Shown piece after piece: positions 10,592-22,420 of a stretch of DNA of 64,000 bases. Source of the stretch: Isoetes taiwanensis (taxonomy: Eukaryota; Streptophyta; Lycopodiopsida; Isoetales; Isoetaceae); the NCBI GenBank assembly GCA_021234155.1, contig JAJEKV010000014.1:8573563-8637562 (forward strand), in the 5' to 3' direction. The first letter of the stretch is position 1, and each line of letters opens with the position of its first letter. The position numbers and the translations under genes were made by a program. The notes under the pieces were generated by a model, which was given only the letters and a program-made list of their open reading frames with translations, did not search any database and was not told where the DNA came from.

Positions 10592-12650
10592 CTATCCTTG
10601 GTGAAAGCACCCTTCTTGTATAAGACTTCCTTCTTTAAGCAGCGGTCTAAAACCCAAATGGTCTCGGCGTCGTCTAGCCCCCGAAGTCTTTCTCATCTCT
10701 GTCACATTCAAGTCAAATATGCTTACATCAGCGGGGAGGCACCCTACCCATAGTGTGCGGCTTCCCTTGTGCATAAAGCGTCCCGAAATTCATTCCACTT
10801 GAGCCATCGCCTCCTTACAAAACACAATCTTATACGAAGTCTGTTGGTCACGACTGCTGGATGAGCTTTTGAAGGATGCGCAATGTCATCACCACCTTTT
10901 TCTTTGATTTTCTTGCGGTCTTCTTCTTCTCTGTATAATTGTGCGACGAGTCGCTCCAGCAGCTTGAATGCCTCAGACTTTGACCCGCATGCGGTGGGCA
11001 ATGGGCCACTATTCCACCCCTTGTTGGTGGGCGTGGCGGTTGTTCAACGTATGGATTTGCAATAATACGGACATTGAATCGATATCATAGAATAGAAACG
11101 CCGGGCGCGATTTGAATAGAATTGATCAAGAGAAAAATCACGCCTGGCGTGAAATGAATAAAGTTACTAATGCAATCCACGCCAGGTGTGCTTTAAAATC
11201 AAATCAATTCCGCCAGCGTGTTTTCAAATCAATCAATTCACGCCCGGTGTTTTGGATCAATTGGTTGACTTGAAAACACGCATGGCGGAATTGATTGATT
11301 TGAAAAGCGCTGGCGGAATTGATTTGATTTGAAAATCGCTGGCGTGAATACAATTTATGAAACCGGTAGATTTGAAAACACTTTGGCGTGAATTCGATTG
11401 ATTTGAAAACACGCCTGGCGTGAATATTAAAATGCATTGGAATAGATGCAGTTAGTTACCTTTTGTATAGAAATGTCTTCCCCATTTCATTCAAAGTTGC
11501 GCTAATCTCAGCCAAATCTGCAGGTGAAGTATTGGCATCCAAGATACGACACCTCCTATACGCATAGTGATTGTAGAACGCGTTTTGGCCTGTTTGTTAC
11601 GCTTTGCGATGAGGGCCTTCGTGCCTCAACAGAATCTTTGCCCGTCGATGACGGCGAATTTAATATTTTCATTTAACATTAACTCACGGAAGTTCGGCCC
11701 ACCGGCGGCCGGGCTTGTTCGAGATCATATCCCAAGGTAACACATCATTTGGCATAGGCATTTTGACTGGATTACTAATCATGCTACGAACAATCTCCAT
11801 GGCATGTCTTTGGATCATATCTTCGCTAACATAAATGGAGCTTGGTGAACGGATGAGGGACTTCACATGGATCATAAAAGTTTCCTTAAGACCCAATGGA
11901 TAATGGTCGAGTATTTATTGACTTGTTCATCGCCTCTATTTGCGCCACTCGTCTGTTCATTCTCAAAAGCGAAGCCTCCATGCCTTCGACAACTGCAGGT
12001 TGAACATCCTTCCCTAGATCTAGGACCCTCTTAGAAGCTTTCAAGTCGCCTAATTCCCTAGCTTGGCGCAAATAGTGACTTGGTGTCGGTTTTTAGTGAA
12101 CATGCCTCTACACTGTTTTGTAACCCCTTGGCAAATAGATATTGGCGTAAGCGCTACATTGGTTGGCCAACCATACTTAAAACATGTCTCACCGTTCACA
12201 TGTCTTCATGAGCGTATCCTTGTATCACGGTAGCAAAGGTGAGTAAGTCCGGAAAGATCTTTCTTACGCTTACCGTGTAATCTCCAAGAGCAATTTGCAG
12301 TTGGTGTCATCCTCTTCCTCACAAGAGATTAGGATCCCTTGTTTGGCCATCTTGTCTGCTTCCTTTTTCCTCGAGAAGAGAGTTAAGTCGAGCTTGCCAT
12401 TTGTCTTGGCAAGGTCAACGTACCACTCGGCACCCTCGTCCATTTCCTCTTCGAGGGAGGCGGGTCGGGTGGTTGCTATAAGAATCGGCCCTTCATCATC
12501 TAAGGTGAGATCATATGGTATCTTTGATCCGGGGTCGTCCGCCTTGCTTTCTTGGCGAGGATTAGAACCCGAATTATTAGGGTTTTCTTCCTCTTGAGCA
12601 CCGCAAAAGAAGATGAGCACTTTTAGAGTACTTTTTGAACAAGAGATCAC
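10592..12650 (-). pseudogene. Decayed minus-strand frames, unknown protein
   Basis: Several minus-strand fragments with protein-like composition follow one another: 12,650-12,270 (acidic, reads ASLEEEMDEGAEWYVDLAK), 12,071-11,684, and 11,001-10,744 (reads FKLLERLVAQLYREEEDR). A further fragment near 10,590-10,670 in a shifted frame reads AETIWVLDRC. They could be exons or broken pieces of one gene or of a mobile element. I recognise no family. The palindrome array at 11.1-11.4 kb lies inside this span, so the region may be the body of a transposon with subterminal repeats. Confidence 0.3.
11095..11425. repeat. CACGCC/GGCGTG palindrome array with fold-back
   Basis: About ten variants of a CACGCC-N-GGCGTG palindrome occur in 330 bp. 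Perfect copies lie at 11,139-11,151 and 11,410-11,422. Imperfect ones are at 11,178, 11,211, 11,239, 11,276, 11,307, 11,337 and 11,379. AT-rich spacers of the AATTGATTTGAAAA type separate them. The spacers change orientation in the middle, so about 11,192-11,243 is the approximate reverse complement of 11,282-11,332: the array is a large imperfect fold-back. Confidence 0.75.
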
Positions 12651-12698
12651 GCTTGGCGTGCATTTAAACCTAAATTAGTACAAATCACGCTTGGCGTG
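12648..12698. repeat. Two CACGCTTGGCGTG palindromes
   Basis: Identical 13-bp near-palindromes at 12,648-12,660 and 12,686-12,698, same family as the array at 11.1-11.4 kb. They lie just upstream (in the minus direction) of the acidic frame at 12,650-12,270. Confidence 0.7.
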
Positions 12699-14027
12699 TT
12701 GGTAGCTCATATTTCACACTATTTAACCTCATTGAACATTGCTATCTCCAACTGTCTAACACCGCTATATTCTATATATAAAACAGAGCAAAATTATGTT
12801 CTACTGAGCGGACAATCGAGCATTGGCGATGTTAATACTTAAAATTCATGCAAAGCATAATAACTCAAACTCATGCAAAGCATATTAGCGAAGGCAAGGA
12901 AATATCTCAAATTCATGCAAGCATAATACTCTCCACGGTGTGTGTATACGTGGCAAATTAAATACCTTGAATAGGGTTACGTGGTATTATACGGTATTAC
13001 GATCAACGTCCTCTCGAAACTTGAGAAGAGCGGGTTTAGGGATTCCTCTTCCCCGCTTCCTCTCCCCGTCCGCCTCGACCTCGATTCACTTTAGAAGACA
13101 TCTCGAGTCGCCTAGTAATGTAGTCGGAAGGTCGCGGATCTGGCCTTTCGAAGCCGCTCAAGAAATAGTTTGTTTTCTACCAGACGAGAAATAGAGAAAT
13201 TTGAATTTCAAGAAAACACAAAATGCGGTTTCGAAATATTCTTGACACATACAAATAATAATGGCGAAGACCCGTCCGCCGACTTCTTTCATTAAGTTTT
13301 TAAAACCAATCTATCCAAAAGTATCCCGCCAAATTTATCCGCCTAAACGTAGTTAACCTAATCTTTCTTCTAATTGAATTTTCCTAACCGCGGAGTTTCC
13401 ATAGCGCCTTCAGCTTCTCAAATCAGCTTCGAGACACAAATCGACTTCTCAAGAATGGCTCTGAGAATTACGGTACTCATCTCATTCCAATAGCTTGAAC
13501 ATTAATTTCCAATAGTAGGTGTTCGAATAGCAATTTTTACTGCGAAAGGTCGAAGATGAATGTTTCATCTTAACTACAAATCGAAAAAGGAAAGTAGGAT
13601 TATGCAAGATCGACTCTATCGATCCGATCAGAATGCTTGTCATGGAATTCCGCCGGGGATAAGTATGTCCGAAGTTCTGATTGATTAATCACTGCGCTAT
13701 GGATGAAGCTTTACCTCGCAGACACCCCGGTGGGGATACGGTTGGAGAAAGTGTTGGAACATTTGTTGCATGGCCAAGAAACCGCTTAAAAAAGGTATGT
13801 AACATGTATTACATTGTAGAAATATAGAAGTAGACAAAATTTGTTGTATTCATTGGAAAAAGATTACAATTATATATAATCACGGATAAACCGGATAAAA
13901 CCGGACAAAATCCCGGACTACTCTTGTTTCAAGCCCGATCTCTTTGAGTAGTGGGCTTTTCGATCTCCCATTTCCATTGCGGGGCATAGTGAATTCTTCG
14001 GTAAAACCCCAAAAAAAACACCGGGCT
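12699..14027. other. Unassigned spacer
   Basis: No convincing gene. Three nearly identical phrases containing AATTCATGCA and AAGCATAATA recur at about 12,840-12,925. The rest is AT-rich with short frames only. Confidence 0.4.
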
Positions 14028-14595
14028 CTAGCTCCACCACCCCTTTGCTCCACCTCCACCTCTTGCTCTGCTCTGCTCGCTTTGCTCTGTTGAACCTCCA
14101 ATGCATCGTATAGCGCTGCAGTAGTGGTTCCATTGGTTGAGCCATCTCCATTGCATAAGTATACCGCTTTGTGGTAGTGGTTCGTGTTGGGGCATCCGGG
14201 CATAGAGGCTAACCACTAAGAAACGCAGCTCCTCATTTTGAATCTCGAGCTGACGGATGCGAGATTCACTCTCGATCAATGCATGTACTGCATTCTCGAA
14301 GTGATTAGATAAGAGGGCCGACCTCAGATGCGATTGCAAGGGCCCCCGAGCCCGGATCTATCATTGCCCTGCCTCTGCCGCCATCATCATTACTTGATCC
14401 AAGTACTCCGGGGTTGCAAGACCGGTGCTCGGTAGGACCGGTGCTTTCATTACCGCGGTTCAACCGGTTGGAGATTGGAGTAAACCGAGTCAACGTGTGA
14501 TTCTGGCCCAAATGTAATTCCAATCCATCTTCGCCTGTAGGGTGATTAATGTAACCGCATCTATCAATAGGAAGTGAGCGAGTATCGGTATTCAC
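14028..14595 (-). pseudogene. Coiled-coil protein fragment, frameshifted
   Basis: Minus-strand frames 14,595-14,305 and 14,339-14,028 overlap and probably were one exon. The second contains a Glu/Leu/Arg-rich helix (ALIESESRIRQLEIQNEELR) typical of a coiled coil. The first is hydrophilic and carries no known motif. Family unknown. It may belong with the other minus-strand fragments at 10.6-12.65 kb. Confidence 0.35.
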
Positions 14596-14837
14596 CGCTG
14601 GCGTGTTATATTTATTTATTTATAAACTTAGAAACTAAGAGACCGCGCCCGTGTTTAGCGTAAAAGTTGAAAGTAGGGATACAATTGTTTGCACTTTTCA
14701 GCGATGTAAACCGCTATATAAGAAAAACTATACATTTCGGCGTGCATTCGAATTGAGGAGGGAGAAAAAAAAAACACATACGAGATAGATAAGTAAATAG
14801 ATAAAGGCCAGGCAATTATTTACACGCTAACTGAATG

Positions 14838-14895
14838 CACGCCGAGCGTGTATTCATGTTGAAGGCTAAGGTTACCATAAAACACGCTTAGCGTG
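14838..14895. repeat. Two further CACGC...GCGTG palindromes
   Basis: CACGCCGAGCGTG at 14,838-14,850 and CACGCTTAGCGTG at 14,883-14,895. With the copies at 11.1-11.4 and 12.65-12.70 kb they define a dispersed CACGCNNNGCGTG family limited to about 11-17 kb. Confidence 0.65.
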
Positions 14896-15464
14896 TTTCA
14901 AATATTATCTTTCATTTTTCTAATGCTTTCTACTACACTTATTCATAATAGAAACTTGCATGCAATAGCATGATTAATTCAGAAGAGAAACTCAAGAATT
15001 TACGAAACAAAAGAAGCGGATGAAGTTTATAAAAACTATTACGGTTTTCATAAACATCATCCGCTTCCTCCGCCTCGAAAGCAAATGCAAAAGCTTGTCT
15101 TCTTGGATTAAACCGCCATTGAGATGCAACTTAAAACTAAATGAAAAACTAACCTTGAGTTAAATTTTGGAAGGATTCAAGAACGGAGGACTATGCTTGT
15201 GGTTTTAATTCGAGGCTTTTTCGATTCATGAGACCTTAGTCCTCTGCTTTTGATTTTAATTCGAAGTCTCCGATTTCCTCTCGCTACGGATCTCTGAGAA
15301 CAAAAGCGGACTCTTTTAGTAAGTTAGGAATTGCCAAAACCAAACATCTAACATTGATGAATATAAATCTGCTCACCAAGATTTGGACGGGCGGATCCAA
15401 ACACGCCAGAAGCAGAACTAACCGCAAATCGTTATGAAGGAAGGAAGAAAAAATGTAGGAACTT
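14896..15464. other. Unassigned spacer
   Basis: No gene recognised. At about 15,015-15,065 a phrase and its near reverse complement (GAAGCGGATGA ... TCATCCGCTTC) form a short inverted repeat around an AT-rich loop. Confidence 0.4.
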
Positions 15465-15550
15465 TGAGGCGTAAAATGGATTTATATAGGTACAATTAGA
15501 AAAAAGTTAGCGTGAATAATTGATTGCTTGAATTAACACTTTGGCATCTG
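15465..15550. repeat. Direct repeat copy A with TATA-like box
   Basis: About 85 bp beginning TGAGGCGTAAAATGGATTTA and containing TTTATATAGG, then GTTAGCGTGAATAATTGATT and GGCATCTGG. A diverged second copy is at 16,648-16,732. The core could be a promoter or the edge of a repeated element. Confidence 0.6.
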
Positions 15551-15991
15551 GTCTTCCCCCGGACATGACATGTATATGGTATATATGGAGAATATTGCAT
15601 TTCATGCAATAAATTCTCTGACATTTTATTCCATTTATTGCATTGAAAAAAATAGAATTTAGAAATTTTATATAGGCTACATTAAAAATGATTTTAAAGG
15701 CAAAATTATGAAGGCTAAAAAATGACTTGTAAGGTTGGGGAATTGTTTTAGGTCGTATAGGAAAATTTCCTATGGTTCTTGGACTAATCGAGAGATTTCT
15801 CATGTGGTTGATTTATAGTGTTCCCGAGACTTTGTTGAGACAAAATTTGCTGAGATACAAAATTTTAGAGATAACGACTTGGAGACAAAATAATTGGAGA
15901 AAACAGGTTGGATTTAATTCAAATAATTTTATGTCTGGAAAAAGCTGTTCGAATAACCTTTGTTTGAAGAAAATTTTATGATTAAAACTGT

Positions 15992-16657
15992 TTGATTTCA
16001 TTCATAAGAGGAGAATGTACAGATGCCGAAGGCTTTTCACAAAATTACAGGGAAAAAAAATGCCGTAAGCAACCAAAAAAAAGGGGCCGCCCGGGGATCA
16101 GATCATTGATCTTCCACGCCCCGCAACAAAGAAGGAAGAAAGGTGTTAGAAAAGAAAGAAAGGTGAAAAAAAAAAAAAAAAAGCGGACATGCAAACTGGC
16201 TCATCTCTCGGCCATTCTAAAAACCGGGTCGAATTCTCGACCTTCCTCCTCATCCTCTTCCCTCCCCTCCTCCTCCTCTTCCTCCTCCTCCTCTTCGGAG
16301 ATTTCATTCTCGTTTCGAGGTGGTCAAGCCAACCCCAGAAGCGAGCGGTTTCATGCTCTTGGGAGGACATCTCCTCCTCTTCCTCCAACTCCTCCTCTTC
16401 CTCCTCTTCCTCCTCTTGAATCGGAGGAATCGGAGGAGCTCAACCTCTCCTCTTCCATGTCAAAATCAAGCATCATCCTCCCGAATGGGAATCGAGGAGA
16501 ATTGGGCAAGAAAATCTATGAGGGGGGGAAGAGAGGGGGTTCTTCAACCCGCGTCTCTTTGACGAGACCTCGGGTTCTTCATGAAGTTCGAGCCCGAGGT
16601 GAGCAGCTTCATGCATGGCGAAAAAAAAATTGGGACGAGAATGGTCTTGAGGCGTGA
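15992..16657 (+). repeat. Poly-A and TCC-rich low-complexity DNA
   Basis: A run of A's at about 16,164-16,181 and two (TCC/CTC)n tracts at about 16,240-16,300 and 16,366-16,420 keep a 221-codon frame open, giving Lys-rich then Ser/Pro-rich protein. The composition follows from the microsatellites. I do not regard it as a gene. Confidence 0.7.
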
Positions 16658-16732
16658 ACTGGATTTATATAGGGTTAATTAGAAATTAGCGTGAATAATT
16701 TATTGCCTCAAATAACACGCCAGGCATCTGAA
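16648..16732. repeat. Direct repeat copy B with TATA-like box
   Basis: Second copy of the repeat at 15,465-15,550, beginning TGAGGCGTGAACTGGATTTA and containing TTTATATAGGG, TTAGCGTGAATAATTTATT and CACGCCAGGCATCTG. The copies are 1.18 kb apart and in the same orientation. Confidence 0.6.
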
Positions 16733-17040
16733 AATTCCTTGACTATATTATCTAGGGTATATTATTATGGATAATAAATTCTCACGTCTATTAGTTATAT
16801 GTCTTTTCGTAATCATATATCCAAATTTTTGATAATTAAAATTTGGATATATTTATATAAATGTCATTTCCTTGTTGTTGCCATGAAAATTCTTGTTTTA
16901 AATGATTTCGTTTACACCCATTGTTATTATTATATTAAACCTATTTCATAGGAATTTCTTGCTTTTAAAAAAATTTGATTTATCTCTACATATTCCATAA
17001 ATGTACGTACTTTTTTTATCTTATGGTGTAATAATTTTTT
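16733..17040. other. AT-rich spacer
   Basis: AT-rich DNA without open frames or motifs, just upstream of the DUF7869-type gene. Confidence 0.5.
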
Positions 17041-19877
17041 CTTACTCATTGACTAAAAAGGGTGCAATTTGCCTAGGTCAATGGTGCCCCTCCAACTCAA
17101 GATGGTGAAAAGAGCAATATCAATGAAAAACCAACTCCTAGCAAGAATGTTGAAGAAAAACAATTAGTCCTCTATAGTAGGGTGCAATGGAGGAACAAGA
17201 AGGTGAGAATCATGCACAAGTGCAACAAGGAAATAGTAGGCCAAGGAGTCATTGTGCTAGCAGATCCTGGTCAAGCTGTTAATGATGAAAGACTAGGGGA
17301 AGACAATATTGGTATTGCAATTTCGATGTTGGAAGACAACTGGAAAGGTAAAGGTTTGGGTGACAAGGAATGTTTTGGTTGTGTCAAGCAATTGGAGGTT
17401 CCTTGCATCATGGCATGGCCTATAAGTAGTGTTCAATTTGTGGAGGATTATATTTTTCCGAGCCTCGAGGTTGTTGGGGACAATGATTGTCTTGATATTG
17501 ATCCATTGGCGGTTGGAACTCTAAACCTAGGCAAAAGGGGAGAAGTATCGGTTTGCCGGACATTATCCTAGCAAAAGAGCCAAGTTGATTAGTGACACCA
17601 AACGTGAGACAATGGTGAAGGTTAGGGGCTGAGATTGTTGTTGGAGTGATTGTATGCAATTCTTCACAATAGAACAATTGGTGGAAGCAAGAGCCACTTT
17701 TCAAGAGTACATTGTTGATGAGAGGAGGACCTACATGTACACAATCTTCGAAAGCATGCACTTCAAGATGAAAGAAACCCAAGCAGAAAAAGATACCCTT
17801 TGCTAGGCAAATGGATACGTGCAAAAGCATGGCGGGAGTATCCATGCAATTCCAACTTCTTCATGGCATAATTGGCAAAAAAAAAAAAGAGAGAGGAACA
17901 GGATTGCTTTACATGGAAATAATGGTTTGTTGAGACCAACAAGCTAGGACCTTGGCTGCCGGGGAGATATTTGAAAAATATATTGATTTCAATGCGAGAG
18001 TCTATGCCACACAAAAGCAGAAGGGATGAAAAGGGAAGAGCAGGTTGTTGAGAAAAGGTTGCCATCACATTGTACTCAAAAGAGTATTTTGGAAGAAGTG
18101 AATTCCCTACTTGAGAATTGGGAATTCTTCCAATATCCCAACCTAGCTTTAGTAGGTTATGGAAGAAGCATTTCAATCATGTCACCATAGCAACTTCAAA
18201 CAACTTTGCAAAGTGCAATTTATGTGCTAAGTTGAAGGAGACTCTTGATAAAACTGTGCAACCTAGTCAAAGGGCTAGGATAAGGGAGCATATGAAGGAC
18301 CATATGATGACCAACTATCATGTAGATCATGTTATTGGATGTGGAGGATCTGATTCGCATTGGAACCCAATAACTATTTATGTATTATACATGACAAGAT
18401 GGACCAACAAAAAGACTTGTCTTCCACAATTCAAGTACATACCAAAGTCATGTGGAAGATCATACCCTTCTGAGATCTCAATGATGGGGCAATCTTGCAT
18501 GGGCAGAATCAAACCTACTATGGCCATTTTAGTTTGGAGTTGTGGAGTGATGGTCCAGATTTTCATATTGGGAGTATCATGAGGTGTTTGAGAAACTATG
18601 AAAATGGATACAATGGTCACCTCCAGGGACCTTACTGACTAGCCGAGGCACTACATAGAGCATTGTTCGATGGAAACCCTAACAATATTGAAAAGTTCAG
18701 CAAGGCAAGGTTTAGGAAGCATGGGTCCAATGAACATGTTGGAGCTTCAACTTCACGTGCTAAACCTCAAGATCTACCCAAAAGGTTTCTCTTGCAACTT
18801 GATAATTGTCTTTGGCCAAAATAAGAACGGTGGATGTTTTCTTTCCTATCCTACTTAACAATTTGTGGGGATATTTGAAAAAGAGTTAATTTAGGGTTTC
18901 TTATGCGGGCATACCCATGAGGATGTGGATGCATTATTTGGCAAATATAGTTGTATCTTGAAGCAGACAAACAAGGACCAACTTTCCTAGGCTAATGGAA
19001 ATCTTGCATGAATGCACTACTCCAAACCCTATAGCTTCTCTCATAGAAAAAGTGCAGGATTGGAAGAGCTTTGTGGATGGTTATACATTGGATCTTGAAG
19101 GTCATTCCAGGCCTCTGCAGTTCACTTTTTGGGTGAGAGATGGGATTCCAATCTTCCAATGGAAGATGAGACCTTCGAGAGGATGAGTGGAGAGGAGGGA
19201 GGAAATATGCGTAGAGATGAGAATGGCAAGCCTATGATACCTCTAGGTCAACCAAAAGCTTTAAAACCCCATGAAGAAGTGAAGCAATTGGGATTGACTA
19301 AGGAAGGAATCCAAGACTATATAAAGCATTGGCAAACCAATCCAGATGACACCAACCGTGCCTTGGTGGCTTACTGGAAGAAGGTGATTTACCTGTTGGG
19401 GGAGATAGACACATCCTCAGATGAATTGAAAGAAGGGTGGTTGCCTAAAACTAGGTGGAAGACCTTAGCAGTCTGCCGAGGATTTTGATGACACCGTAAG
19501 TAGCATTCGCAAAGCAATATGCTCCTCCTCCTTCTGACAAACACTATGTTGGTCCTAAGAACAATAGGCCAAAGTTTCTAGGCATGGATGCTTATGAACC
19601 TTCCACTGACTTGGAATGCCACCAAATTGTGGTAGTAAAGCCATCAGATTTAGATACATATCCAGTGTGGTTGGGGTTCACTATCTCTGATATTTGCAAA
19701 GAAGAAGGTAATATTAACTTCAACCATGTGCGGGTGGAATGGTGGTGTCCAGTGCATCAGTTGACCAACGTATCGGATAAAGAAAGGTACTCAGATTGTT
19801 GGACAAAGAAATGGAGGAGAAATCCGAGTGATCCTGATCTTTGGCTAGACTATGAAAGTGTTTTGTACTCATGGACT
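17041..19877 (+). pseudogene. DUF7869-type transposase-like gene, 5' and middle part
   Basis: A decayed plus-strand gene whose pieces line up in the order known for the DUF7869 / integrase-like proteins of plants and animals. Readable parts are KCNLCAKLKETLDK (18,205), HDKMDQQKTCLPQFKYIP (18,390), LLQLDNC (18,790), GHTHEDVDALFGKYS (18,907-18,951) and IASLIEKVQDWKSF (19,030). The GHTH-ED-D-LFG and QLDNC blocks are the hallmark and probably form part of an RNase-H-fold nuclease core. Stops and frameshifts occur throughout. Its last coding part is displaced to 30,633-30,728 by an LTR retrotransposon inserted after the Thr codon at 19,875-19,877. Whether it was a transposon gene or a domesticated one cannot be said. 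No terminal inverted repeats were found. Confidence 0.7.
19873..19877. repeat. Target-site duplication, left copy
   Basis: GGACT immediately before the left LTR. The same five bases follow the right LTR at 30,628-30,632. Confidence 0.9.
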
Positions 19878-21733
19878 TGTTGAAGGTATTCCTGGCAAAA
19901 CCTTCAACCTCAGTGGTTTAGAACCTCCAGGTTGCTTAAGGCAACCACTCTGAGTGCAAAAGTTCCAGAAAGAATCACAAAAGATCACTAGGAGTGTGTT
20001 TCCCTGAAGAGAAAAAAGTCTGCCTCACAAAATCTCTTGCAGAATGTGATCTATGGGGCTATGGGTGTGGATATCACTCCTTGATGTTCTCAACACTTGT
20101 CACTAACAGACTGCAAAAGCTCAATGAGGTCAGAGTAGGCTAGGTGGGCGAGATTCAAATCACTGACCCAGTCAATTTTTGGTCAATATCCCTGACAGAG
20201 AGCTGATATTTGGAACTCGATATTGGTGATGAATTTTTTGGGACTATCAACTCTATCTTTCTCAGATTTGTCTGCACACCAGGGGCCAACTATTCTTTCT
20301 GACCAGAAAGGATCCAATTCTTTCTTTTGATAATTCTTAGCCTAAGACTGTAAGAAGAAAATGTTCTTGAAAGAATATGTAGCATAATGACAGGGGGTTT
20401 TTTTTGCGTTTTTATACACTTTTTGCTAAGGTTTTCCTATGATTTGGTGGCCGTATTCATCTATGTGTACTAAATAGTATTTCTAGAGTGCATCGTTTCT
20501 TGGCCATTGATTTTTTATAAGAGGCAAAATCGTGCGGTTGTAATTAAATTTATCTCATTTGCATAGGGTGGACCATAGTCTAATTTTTGTATTAATTTTT
20601 TTTTTAAGGGGCCGAAAAGGCATGCAAACATCGAACCCATTTGCTAGGGTTTGAAGATCTTCACAAGTTCTTTGCCGATTCGCTTTGTTGGCCGATTCAC
20701 CTGTTCATGATCTTCTGCTTTATGCTAGATATGCAAGCACCGGTGTAAAAATATTTTAGGGTTTCTGCTTCTTGTAAACGGACTCAGATACAGAAGCAAA
20801 CTGATAAATCGATTGGATTTTTTCATGCTATAATGGCCGAAGACTCTGTACCGGATTTGAAGTCCGGATTTGGCAGCGGTTGAGTGAGGATCTTGCATCA
20901 GACAAAGATGGATATGGCATTGGATGATTGAGGTACTTGTCTCGGATTTGGAGTGCAGTATGGAGTCCGGATTTGCCAGCAGCGTTATCTCAGGTTATAG
21001 TCAACTTGGTGTTCGATTTGCATTTTGCACTGCTCTTGTGATCCAGAACAATGCCATTTTGTCTACATCTCGATCCAGCTAGAGGTTCCGCAGCAGTGAG
21101 CAAAGGTCAGTAAAGCAGTTGAATATATAGTTGTAAAACAGGGTTTTGTATGCAGACGGCTATAAAAGTAGAAACCGATGGCCATATTCTGGTAAATCTA
21201 TTCTTCTTGTGTTTGCTTGCTTAAAATAAGTGCTTGGTTTTTGTATCTGTTAACATGATCTAGGGGTCTTTTAAAGCAAGCAAATTTGGCCATGAATCAT
21301 AACCAAGTGCATTATATTTCTTTTAGCTCTTCCTACATTAAATATGTAAACAAGCAGATTCTGTTGCTCTTTCCTTAGATTAGCTAATATTGCCATAGGA
21401 TATGGATGGATACCTGATTTTATTGTAAGTTCTGCAAATAAGAATAATCATCTGCATGGCACTCATGTCTATAAGGTATGGGAATGTCTGAACTAAAATT
21501 TTCTTGGCAGAGAATGTTTCTTCACAATAGAGAGACTATGAAGCATTTCGTAACATCCCATTTCGAGATTTCTTCCTTCTTTATATAGACCAGCGAGTCT
21601 AGGGCAAGGACTAACTTCCACAGTTTCTTGGCTTTTTTCTCAGATTAGGCAATAATCCACATTGCCACAGTCCATATTACAAACAGGATATGGATCAGAG
21701 AGTTTCATAAAGTAACATCATCTCGTATGCTTT

Positions 21734-21810
21734 GCAATGCAATGATACTGAGCAGTATATCTTCTCCAACACTGCAATGCAATGATACTGAGCAGTATAT
21801 CTTCTCCAAC
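21734..21810. repeat. 40-bp tandem duplication
   Basis: A 40-bp unit beginning GCAATGCAATGATACTGAGC occurs at 21,734-21,773 and again from 21,774, almost complete. Confidence 0.85.
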
Positions 21811-21857
21811 AAAAAAGTGTTATGTTATTTGCTTCTATTGTAAAATAAAGTGTTACG

Positions 21858-21962
21858 AGATGGTGAAGCATTTGGTGAGATCTCAATCATAGTAAACAGA
21901 TGGTGAAGCATTTGGTGAGATCTCAATCATAGTAAACAGATGGTGAAGCATTTGGTTAAATC
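21858..21962. repeat. 40-bp tandem repeat, about 2.6 copies
   Basis: A different 40-bp unit, beginning AGATGGTGAAGCATTTGGTG, repeated at 21,858, 21,898 and partly from 21,938. The first two copies are identical. The third diverges after GGTTAAATC. Confidence 0.85.
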
Positions 21963-22420
21963 TCATTGGGCATTTCTTCCTTGTAAGAATCATCTTTTCA
22001 CTTATTTAGAATTATCTTTAACTCTTGTTATAGTTTACTTTTGAAGGGGCATGCATGGACTCAGACATTCCTTGTTGGCAACTACCATATAAATTGTTGC
22101 AATACATTTATCCTACAACGACCTAGTTTACACCAACACATCTCCACATGCTTTGCATATTCTGGCCAAAAGTTGGCCAAAAGTAGCACGTGGACCTCTT
22201 ATGGGAAGAGGATAAACTTGTGGACTGGTTAATGAACTAAGTATTTTTCAATGTTAATAAATGATTAATCCCACATTTCACATTACATTCGTTGTACCCT
22301 ACATTCATTACATGTGTTCAACTACAATATCCAAACTTAGTAATTAATATTTTAGACTCTTAAATTTTACCTATGTTTTCTTTTGTTAAAGCCCAAAGGG
22401 CCCAATTTTTTTTTTTTGTA

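Noticed and set aside
15992-16657. 221-codon open frame
   Set aside because: Kept open by poly-A and (TCC)n tracts. The Lys/Ser-rich product reflects simple sequence, not a gene.
21734-21962. Regular 40-bp repeats resembling a CRISPR array
   Set aside because: Direct tandem units without spacers in plant nuclear DNA. No cas genes.
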